64,000 nucleotides of DNA from Myxococcus guangdongensis (GTDB lineage: Bacteria > Myxococcota > Myxococcia > Myxococcales > Myxococcaceae), in contig NZ_JAJVKW010000003.1 in NCBI RefSeq assembly GCF_024198255.1, positions 124,001-188,000 on the forward strand, written 5' to 3'. Each line of letters begins with the position of its first letter. Positions within the stretch are counted from its first letter, which is position 1. Position numbers and translations under genes: made by a program. Below the pieces are notes generated by a model. It ran no database searches and was not told the origin of the DNA. It was given only the letters and a program-made list of their open reading frames with translations. This document shows, piece after piece, positions 51,364 through 58,233 of this stretch.

Positions 51364-53109
51364 TCACGCCAGCTCGGCCCGGGTCGCCTCAAGGCGCGTC
51401 GCGGTGTGGTTCCACTCCTCCGCGAGCCCGTCGAGGTGCCCGAGCACCCCCGAGAAGAATCGCGCCTCCAGCGCCCGGGCCAGCGTGGCGCCGTGCGCGT
51501 CCGCCCACTTGCGGGTGACGCGGGCACGCACCTGCGCGCCCAGCAGATCCACGAAGCGCTCCATCAACGGCGTGGACAACAGCGTCCCCGCCCACACCAC
51601 CGCGTCATGGCCGAAGCCCCCGGTGGCCACCGTCACCACCGCGGCCGCGCCCGAGGGCACCGAGTACACCAGCGTCGTCATCGCCTGGAGCAGCTCCTCG
51701 CGCATGCCCCCTTGCAGCTCGGCCGCCACCAGGTCGCGACAGTACGCGTACAGCGTGGCGCGGTCCGCCGCGTGCGCATGCAGGGACTCGAAGCCCAGCG
51801 GCTCCTCCAGCTTCGCCAGCGTCACCGGCCCGAAGGACTCCGCCAGCATCGCGCGAGTCGCCGGGTCCCCTCGCCACGCGGCGACCTCCGGCGCGAAGGC
51901 GTCCACCAGCCGCCGCACCCCATCCGTCAGCGTCGCGTCCACCGAGCGCGTGGGCGTCTCGGTCCCCTCCGGCTCCGGCCCCGTGAAGGACTGCCGCACC
52001 TTGCGGCTCACGTACGTCAGCGCCGTGGCCAGCCCCCGGAACGGCAGCCGCACCCACTTGTGGAACTGACTGCGCGCATCCAGCTCGTCGCGGAACGCAT
52101 CGATGAGCACGTCCGCGGGCACCGCCTTCAGGGCCGCCGCGGCGCCCACGCCCTCGAGCTCATGACGCAGCCGTTGCCTCAACCGCTCCGGCTCGCTCGC
52201 CGCGCGCCCCGCCGCGAGCGCCACCGCGCCCATCTCCGCGCGAGCATCCGCGAGCGAGGCCTCCAACGCCCGGGCCTTCAACTCCCGCGCGTGCTCGGCC
52301 TCCCCCAACAGAGAGCTCAGCGCGGGCTTCCCATCCAGCGGCACCGTCGCCAGGGGACGCAAGCCCGCCTCGACCTCCGGCTGGTGCGGCGCCAGGTAGC
52401 GCGCGAGCGGCGGGTGACCGACGTCGGCGGCCAGCTTGTCCAGGTGTCCGCGCGCCACCTCCTCGCGAGAGGCCTCGTTGTAGACGAGCAGGTATGGCCG
52501 CCCATGGCCCACCGCCGCGCGCAGGAAGTCCACCAGCGCCGCGTTCTGGTACGTCTGCCGGCTCACCACGAACACGAGCACGTCCACCGTGACGAGCAGC
52601 GCCTCGGCGCGCTCGCGATTCTCGCGGTACACACTGTCGAAGTCCGGCGTGTCCATGACGAGCAGCCCGCGCGGAACGGCCTCGGCCAGCACCAGGTACA
52701 GCCTGCCGGAGGGCCCCGGCTGGTCCACGGGCGCCGACTCGCCCGACGCGACGGGCACCGTGTCGTAGCGGCGCGTGAGGAAGTCCTTCAGCGCGCCCGT
52801 CCAGGTCTCCGGGTGGGCCGCCGCCAGACACTGCTTCGTCAGGCCTCCCTCGGGGCGCGCGGGCGACAGCGACGCGCCCACCAGCGCGTTGAACAGCGTG
52901 GACTTGCCGACATTGTTGGGGCCGGCGATGGCCACCAGCAGCAGGGGTGCGTCCGCCGAGCCGAGGCGGGGCAGCAAATCCCGACGCAGCCGCTCCGCCA
53001 GCCGGCGGGCCAGGTCCGCGTCGGAGGGGTCCGGGAACCGCTCGGCGGAGGGGAGGGCGTCCAGGGCGGACGCGAGCGCGTCACGCAGGGTGTAGGGGTC
53101 TCGCATCAT
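51364..53109 (-). CDS. Dynamin-like GTPase
   Basis: A 581-residue GTPase. G1 is GPNNVGKST (63-71), the switch T lies in EGGLTKQC, G3 is DTPDFDS (about 140), and the G4 position reads YNEAS rather than NKxD. A mixed helical stalk follows; PSGAAAVVTVATGGFGHDAVVWAGTLL (about 520) is hydrophobic and may touch membranes. This is a dynamin-related or FeoB-like stand-alone GTPase. ATG 53109 or 53106 starts the conserved part; a GTG at 53127 also opens the frame. It is 126 bp upstream of the DAC-like gene. Confidence 0.8.
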   Translation of the reverse strand: MMRDPYTLRDALASALDALPSAERFPDPSDADLARRLAERLRRDLLPRLGSADAPLLLVAIAGPNNVGKSTLFNALVGASLSPARPEGGLTKQCLAAAHPETWTGALKDFLTRRYDTVPVASGESAPVDQPGPSGRLYLVLAEAVPRGLLVMDTPDFDSVYRENRERAEALLVTVDVLVFVVSRQTYQNAALVDFLRAAVGHGRPYLLVYNEASREEVARGHLDKLAADVGHPPLARYLAPHQPEVEAGLRPLATVPLDGKPALSSLLGEAEHARELKARALEASLADARAEMGAVALAAGRAASEPERLRQRLRHELEGVGAAAALKAVPADVLIDAFRDELDARSQFHKWVRLPFRGLATALTYVSRKVRQSFTGPEPEGTETPTRSVDATLTDGVRRLVDAFAPEVAAWRGDPATRAMLAESFGPVTLAKLEEPLGFESLHAHAADRATLYAYCRDLVAAELQGGMREELLQAMTTLVYSVPSGAAAVVTVATGGFGHDAVVWAGTLLSTPLMERFVDLLGAQVRARVTRKWADAHGATLARALEARFFSGVLGHLDGLAEEWNHTATRLEATRAELA

Positions 53110-53227
53110 CGGAGGAGGTCCGCGCACACCAGAGCATGTGCACGAGCAGGTGCCCAGTTGCTTGCGTGGTGGATGTCAGTTTCGCAGCAGCAGCGAGCGG
53201 CGCCATCCCGGGTGTAGGGTTCGCGCC

Positions 53228-54598
53228 ATGCGCACCCTTGTCGCCAGCCTGCTGCTATGGGGGCTCGTCGGCTGCACCGCCGCGAACACGAACACGCCCG
53301 TGTCCACGGAAGCGGCGCACGCCGGAGCCCCCCTGCCGTTCATCGAGGATGACTACGCCCGAGCACTCGCGGAAGCGAAGGCGAAGGGGATTCCTCTCTT
53401 CGTCGATGTCTGGGCGCCGTGGTGTCACACCTGTCGCTCCATGAAGGCGTACGTCCTGTCGGACAAGTCGCTGGCGAGTCACGCCGACCGCTTCGTCTGG
53501 CTGGAGGTGAACACCGACCTGACCCAGAACGCGGCGTTCCAGGAGAAGTTCCCCGTCGAGTTCTGGCCCACGCTGTACGTCATCGACCCGCGCGCGGAGA
53601 AGCCGCTCCTGCGCTTCGCGGGCAGCGCCACGGTGTCGCAGTTGGTGAAGCTCTTCGAGGACGGCGAGCGCGCCTACAAGGGCGGCGTCACCGGCGCGGA
53701 GGCGCTGCTGGCGCGCGGTGACGCGCTCTATGGCGAGGGCCGTTCGACGGAGGCCGCCGAGGCCCTGACGGAGGCCCTGGCCGAGGCGCCCGCCGACTGG
53801 TCCCGCCGCGGCCGCGCGGTGGAGTCACTCCTGACGGCGCTGTACGGCGCGATGCAGGTGGAGCAGTGCGCGAAGAAGGCGGTGGAGTTGCTGCCGGGCA
53901 CGCCCCGCTCGCTCTCGTATGCCAACGCCGCGATGTTCGGAATGCTGTGCGCGGGGTCCATGCCCGAGGACGCCGCCGGGGTGAAGGAGCTGCGGAGCAC
54001 GCTGGAGGCCGCGGTGGTGGACGCCATGGGCGCTCCCGTCATCGAGATGTCCGGCGATGACCGCTCGGGCCTCTACGAGGTGCGCTACATGGCGCGCGAG
54101 GTGGCCAAGGACGAGGCCGGCAAGAAGGCCCTCGCGCTGGAGTGGATTGCCTTCCTGGAGGCCGAGGCCGCCCGGGCGCCCAACCCGGAAGCCCGCTCCG
54201 TCTTCGACTCGCACCGCATGGCGGCGGCCATGAAGCTGGGCACGCCCGAGCGCGCCATCCCCGCGCTGGAGCAGAGCGAGAAGGACCTGCCCAAGGACTA
54301 CAATCCGCCCGCGCGGCTGGCCACGCTGTACCGCACGGTGGGGCGGCTGGATGACGCGCTCGCCGCGAGCGACCGCGCGTTGGCGCGGGTGCAGGGCTCC
54401 CGCAAGCTCAGCGTGATTTCCGGTCGGGTCGACATCCTCATCGCGCGCAAGGACAACGCCGGCGCGGTGAAGACGCTGGAGGACGCCATCACCTTCGCCA
54501 AGACGCTGCCCGCCGCGCAGACGTCGCCGCGCATGGTGAGGAACCTGGAGAAGAAGCTCGCCGGTCTCCAGGCCGAGGCCCAGCCCGCGCCCAAGTAG
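53228..54598 (+). CDS. Thioredoxin-like lipoprotein with TPR-type helices
   Basis: A 456-residue lipoprotein. Signal peptide with lipobox LVGC (Cys about 16), then a periplasmic thioredoxin domain with active site WCHTC in VDVWAPWCHTCRSMKAYVL and a cis-proline FWPTLYVI. From about residue 155 to the end are TPR-like helix pairs (ALLARGDALYGEGRSTEAAEALTEAL, RLATLYRTVGRLDDALAASDRAL). DsbD-C-terminus/thiol:disulphide interchange proteins look alike in the first half. Probably a disulphide-handling protein with a protein-binding tail. Confidence 0.88.
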   Translation: MRTLVASLLLWGLVGCTAANTNTPVSTEAAHAGAPLPFIEDDYARALAEAKAKGIPLFVDVWAPWCHTCRSMKAYVLSDKSLASHADRFVWLEVNTDLTQNAAFQEKFPVEFWPTLYVIDPRAEKPLLRFAGSATVSQLVKLFEDGERAYKGGVTGAEALLARGDALYGEGRSTEAAEALTEALAEAPADWSRRGRAVESLLTALYGAMQVEQCAKKAVELLPGTPRSLSYANAAMFGMLCAGSMPEDAAGVKELRSTLEAAVVDAMGAPVIEMSGDDRSGLYEVRYMAREVAKDEAGKKALALEWIAFLEAEAARAPNPEARSVFDSHRMAAAMKLGTPERAIPALEQSEKDLPKDYNPPARLATLYRTVGRLDDALAASDRALARVQGSRKLSVISGRVDILIARKDNAGAVKTLEDAITFAKTLPAAQTSPRMVRNLEKKLAGLQAEAQPAPK

Positions 54599-54610
54599 CC
54601 CGCGAGAGGT

Positions 54611-55786
54611 TCAGCGCGCCGTCGTCCGAGCGGCGGCGCGCGTGTCCAGGTCGAACAGCTCGTAGGCCTCGATGGGGCAGTGGCTCATGCCCCCGTCGAC
54701 GAAGACCATCGCCGCCTGGGTGTCTCGCAAGCCGGGCGGCGCGCCGTGGGCGCAGTCCACCCGAGCCCCATCCGTCACCAGGTGGCGCACCACGCCGTCG
54801 CGCGGCGCCAGGTCCGTGACGCCCATCAACTCCAGCACCCGCTTGTCGCGCGTGTGGCCCACCACCTGGGTGAGCCCCGTGGGCAGTCGCCTCGGGTCGA
54901 AGCGTCGGCGCGGCGTCTGTCGGGTGCGCTCGGCGTCGTCGGGCTTCAGGCTGGGGCGCTGATAGAAGATGCCCGTGCCCTCGCCTCGCGCGGCGTCGCC
55001 CGGCTGGTGCAGGTGGGGCACCTCCAGCGGTCCATCCTTCCACCGCGCCACCGCGTCATCCACCGCGCCGTTGAGCGCGCGCGCCACCGCGTCCGCGTCC
55101 GCGCGTCGCTCGGGGGCGAGCCCCACGAGGTCCAGGTCCTCTCGCGTGACGCCCGCGTGGAGCACGACGAGGCCGGGGCCCGCGGCGTGGGCGGTCCGGA
55201 AGCGCCGCGTGCGCAGGAGGAACTCCACCCACGTGCGCTGCGGCTCGCGGAAGTTGCCGAAGTCGCGCGCCACCAGCTCCGCGGTGGGCACCTGGGGCCA
55301 GCGCGCGAGGAAGGCCTTCTCGCCGGCCTCGTCCGTGTGGCCCTTCTGGTAGACGCGGTCCGCCTCCGCCTGCGCGAGGGTGAAGCTCGCCGCGTCGAAG
55401 CCCGCGAGCTCGCCCACGCGGCCCAGGTCATGATTGCCGAGCAGCAGCGTCACCTGGTCCGCCGGGTGCGCGCAGAGCCACGCCACCAGGGCCAGCGCGC
55501 TGTCCGCGGCGCGCTGACGCTCCTCGGGCGGACCCCAGTCGAAGTGGTCTCCCACCGAGACCAGCTGGACCTCGGGCAGAAGCCACCCCTCCGTGCTCAG
55601 CAGGCCGTGGTGGTCGAGGATGCCCAGCACCTTGTCGAAGTCCGCCTGCGGGTCCCCCATCACGAGGCGACGACGCCGGGGGACGCCATCGGGCGGGGCG
55701 GAGAAGGGGCCCGAGTCCAGCGCATGTCGAGCGCGTGCGCGGGCGGCCTGGAGGCGGAGGGCTGCGGAGTCGTTCACTCCGCCCAT
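54611..55786 (-). CDS. Calcineurin-like metallophosphatase
   Basis: A 391-residue cytoplasmic phosphoesterase. The two-metal set is visible: MGDPQADFDK, SVGDHFDWG, LLLGNHDLGR, a His in VLHAGV, and VVGHTRDKR near residue 305. GDPQ in the first motif (rather than GDxHG) fits a serine/threonine phosphatase-like or nucleotide phosphatase branch. A Lys-like late DGARVDCAHG segment lies near the end. It is convergent with the thioredoxin-TPR gene, with only 12 bp between stops. Confidence 0.88.
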   Translation of the reverse strand: MGGVNDSAALRLQAARARARHALDSGPFSAPPDGVPRRRRLVMGDPQADFDKVLGILDHHGLLSTEGWLLPEVQLVSVGDHFDWGPPEERQRAADSALALVAWLCAHPADQVTLLLGNHDLGRVGELAGFDAASFTLAQAEADRVYQKGHTDEAGEKAFLARWPQVPTAELVARDFGNFREPQRTWVEFLLRTRRFRTAHAAGPGLVVLHAGVTREDLDLVGLAPERRADADAVARALNGAVDDAVARWKDGPLEVPHLHQPGDAARGEGTGIFYQRPSLKPDDAERTRQTPRRRFDPRRLPTGLTQVVGHTRDKRVLELMGVTDLAPRDGVVRHLVTDGARVDCAHGAPPGLRDTQAAMVFVDGGMSHCPIEAYELFDLDTRAAARTTAR

Positions 55787-55820
55787 TGTAGACGCGGGGC
55801 CCTCGCGGGCGCGCGCGTCA

Positions 55821-57035
55821 TCAGGACGTCTGGAAGAAGCGCGCGATGAGGGCCGAGCGGCTCTCCACGTGGGCCTTGGCGAGCAGGTGCGTGACGTGGA
55901 CCTCGACGGTGCGCTCGGCGCAGCCCAGCCGACCGGCGATGGACTTGTTCGTCTCGCCCTGGACGATGTGCGTGAGCACCTCCGACTCGCGAGCGGTGAG
56001 CGACCAGCGCGCGGCCAGGGCCTGCACCCGCGCTGCGGCGCTCGAGGCCGTGCCCGTGTCGATGGCCAGGTAGTGCGGAGGCAGCCCCGGCGTGCGCAGC
56101 GGCGTGAGCGTCAGCGGGCCCGAACACGGCACCCCCTGTGCGCCCCGGCGCAGCTGCTCCATCAGCTCCGGCTCTCCCCGGTCCAGCCACACGCGGCCCG
56201 CGCTGTTGGCGTGCACCACGCGGCCGCTGCGGCTGACCACCCAGGCGGCGCGCCCGAGCGCCTCCATCGCCACCTCCAGCGCGGTGGACATCAACCCCGA
56301 CTCGCGCAGCCGCGTCTCCATCGTCAGCCGCCGCTGCAGGGCCGGCGTCAGCGCCTGGAGCACGCGCTGCTCGCGCTCGGTGAAGGGCTCCTCGCGCATC
56401 AATCCCATCCAGCCCAGCAGCGCGGGGCCCTCGCACACCAGCGTGCGCAGGAAGGCCATGCGCTCCATTCCGAGCTGTCGATACACCGCGCCGGAGCGCA
56501 CGTTGACGCGGTCTCTCTGCGCCTCCAGCTCCGCCTCGCTCAATCCCAGACGCCGCCCCACTTCATAGGCGGGCAGGTCATGCAAGGGCATCTGCCGCGC
56601 CTCGGACTCCTGGAGCGAGCGGAAGTGCAGCGCCCGGTTGCGCTGTGCGGGCGCCGGGCGGGCCGGGTCGTACCAACCCCAAAGACTCTCCCGGTCCGAC
56701 AGGAAGGTCTCCAGCGCGTCGAAGACCGCCTCCGTCGGCTGCGGGAAACCCGAGCTGTGGGAGTAGCTGACATGGTAGCGGTCAGGTCCCACATCCACGC
56801 CGTAGGCCACCGCGCGCTCCGCCTTGAGCGTGTCGCGCAATGCCTCCAGGACCATGGGCAGGGACTCAGACCCCGGCTCTGCTTCGACGAGCAGGGCTTC
56901 CAGGTCCGCCAGGATACGCTGTTCCTCGGAATTCAAACGAATCAAGGTATCCTGAGTATACGATGCCAATGAGTGGCTCCCACTATCCCACCCAAGCGTG
57001 GAAGTTGTGAGCTGTTGAGCATTGAGCGGCGACAT
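55821..57035 (-). CDS. LuxR-type regulator with N-terminal sensor domain
   Basis: A 404-residue regulator. The N-terminal 320 residues include a GAF/PAS-like sensing region (AVYRQLGMERMAFLRTLVCEGPALLGWMGLMREEPFTEREQRVLQALTPALQRRL, and GRAAWVVSRSGRVVHANSAGRVWL). The last 65 residues are a LuxR/NarL helix-turn-helix (LTARESEVLTHIVQGETNKSIAGRLGCAERTVEVHVTHLL). No kinase or receiver is fused. The signal and targets are unknown. It is divergent from the Ser-rich lipoprotein-DUF4105 operon, with a 397-bp gap. Confidence 0.85.
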   Translation of the reverse strand: MSPLNAQQLTTSTLGWDSGSHSLASYTQDTLIRLNSEEQRILADLEALLVEAEPGSESLPMVLEALRDTLKAERAVAYGVDVGPDRYHVSYSHSSGFPQPTEAVFDALETFLSDRESLWGWYDPARPAPAQRNRALHFRSLQESEARQMPLHDLPAYEVGRRLGLSEAELEAQRDRVNVRSGAVYRQLGMERMAFLRTLVCEGPALLGWMGLMREEPFTEREQRVLQALTPALQRRLTMETRLRESGLMSTALEVAMEALGRAAWVVSRSGRVVHANSAGRVWLDRGEPELMEQLRRGAQGVPCSGPLTLTPLRTPGLPPHYLAIDTGTASSAAARVQALAARWSLTARESEVLTHIVQGETNKSIAGRLGCAERTVEVHVTHLLAKAHVESRSALIARFFQTS

Positions 57036-57160
57036 GCCCTGGAGTCTGAGATGTCCGGGTGGAACCCGACATCAGGGGTTCCCCGCATGGTATTCCTATT
57101 GCGCTCGAAGAGACAATGAGGGGCAGGCCCACCGGGGGGGAGGGCCTTTCGCGGTAGGTT

Positions 57161-57349
57161 TCATGTGAGCGCGCGCCGGGGTCGAAAGTCGATGCCCGGC
57201 GCGTTGCCCTTGAACCCCGCACCTCCCACCGCGTAGCGCCCGACGCACTTCCTGGGACACCTGCTTCGCGCCTGGGGCCTGTCCTGGCCCCCAAGGCCGC
57301 GAAACATCATGTGCTCCAGGCTCGGCACGTCACTGGCTAACTGATTCAT
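57161..57349 (-). CDS. Candidate small protein (62 residues), unknown
   Basis: A short frame in the otherwise empty divergent region between the LuxR-type gene and the Ser-rich lipoprotein. The ATG at 57349 has GGAAGG 11 bases upstream, and about 80 percent of its codons end in G or C, as in neighbouring genes. The product has a hydrophilic N-terminus, a CPRKC pair in the middle and a basic C-terminus. It could be a small regulatory protein or a peptide precursor; it may also be chance. ATG at 57391 would add 14 residues. Confidence 0.35.
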   Translation of the reverse strand: MNQLASDVPSLEHMMFRGLGGQDRPQARSRCPRKCVGRYAVGGAGFKGNAPGIDFRPRRALT

Positions 57350-57406
57350 GGAAATGAATTCCTTCCGTGAGATTGCACGGTGTCTCGTCATGCATTCACG
57401 GCGAAC

Positions 57407-57418
57407 GAATGCTCATTC
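57407..57418. promoter_or_regulatory. Small inverted repeat before the Ser-rich lipoprotein gene
   Basis: GAATG-CT-CATTC (57407-57418), a 5-2-5 inverted repeat in a locally A/T-richer stretch 15 bases before the start at 57433. Its size suits a dimeric regulator, possibly the divergent LuxR-type protein. It is a single copy and may be chance. Confidence 0.3.
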
Positions 57419-57432
57419 ATGAGGTGTCTGGA

Positions 57433-58233
57433 ATGACGACCAAGGGCTCGGTGGGTGCGTTGGGAATGGTGGTGTTGTTGGCGGTGATGGGGTGCAGGAC
57501 TCCCGGGGCGATGGGAAGTGGCGGGATGAGCGCGTCGGACGGCTCGTCGGACGGTTCGGGTTCCGGCTCGGGCTCGGGGGACTCGTCGAACGGGTCTGGT
57601 GACTCGTCGAATGGTTCGGGGGATTCGTCGAATGAGTCGGGGGACTCGAGCGGGAAGACCACGCACAGCTCGGAGGAGGGAGGCTCCAGCGAGTCGCGCT
57701 CCAGTGACCGCAGCGAGACGGGGACGAGCGAGTCGGAGAGTGGTGGGGAGGGCAAGGCGTCGCGCTCGGAGACGAGCAACAGCGACAACAAGGATGGGCG
57801 CGTGGTGTCGGCGACGACGGTGGCGGCCACGGTGATTGGGCTGGGCGTGGTCATCTGGCGCGTCGTGGCGGCGGCCGAGCGGCGCAAGGGGCCTCCTCCC
57901 GAGGAGGTGGGGCGCGCCGCGCAGGTGTACTTGCGGTCGAGGACGCACCAACTGCGCGAGGACCTGGCGCTGGGCGCGGGTCCGACGGTGGAGGACCTGG
58001 CCGCGGCGGCGAGCATCCGGCGGGAGAACCTGCCGACGTTCGGCAAGCTGTTGCGAGCGAACCGGCGTGAGCTGTTGGCGATGGCGGACACGCGGATGCT
58101 CACGCCCGAGCGCGCGCTGGCGTGGCTGGCGAGGGTGGGGGAGCTGGCGCGAACGGACCCGAGGCTCGATGAGGACCGACGCGCGTTCCTCGCCGTTCAT
58201 GGTGAGGAGGTGACCGCGGAGGTGGTGCGGTGA
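57433..58233 (+). CDS. Ser/Gly-rich lipoprotein
   Basis: A 266-residue protein. GAGGTG precedes ATG 57433; a signal peptide with lipobox VMGC (Cys about 22) anchors it. Residues about 35-130 are a low-complexity linker of Ser, Gly, Asp and Glu with repeats of GDSSNGS type. Then a hydrophobic stretch (about 140-162, TTVAATVIGLGVVIWRVVAAA) and a helical domain (about 170-266) follow. The helical domain may be periplasmic and the long linker a spacer from the lipid anchor. It overlaps the DUF4105 gene by 4 bp (GTGA). Confidence 0.75.
   Translation: MTTKGSVGALGMVVLLAVMGCRTPGAMGSGGMSASDGSSDGSGSGSGSGDSSNGSGDSSNGSGDSSNESGDSSGKTTHSSEEGGSSESRSSDRSETGTSESESGGEGKASRSETSNSDNKDGRVVSATTVAATVIGLGVVIWRVVAAAERRKGPPPEEVGRAAQVYLRSRTHQLREDLALGAGPTVEDLAAAASIRRENLPTFGKLLRANRRELLAMADTRMLTPERALAWLARVGELARTDPRLDEDRRAFLAVHGEEVTAEVVR

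Noticed and set aside
50995..53217. Plus-strand open frame of 740 codons antisense to the dynamin-like GTPase gene
   Set aside because: The GTPase has intact G motifs and a standard length; the opposite frame is compositional shadow.
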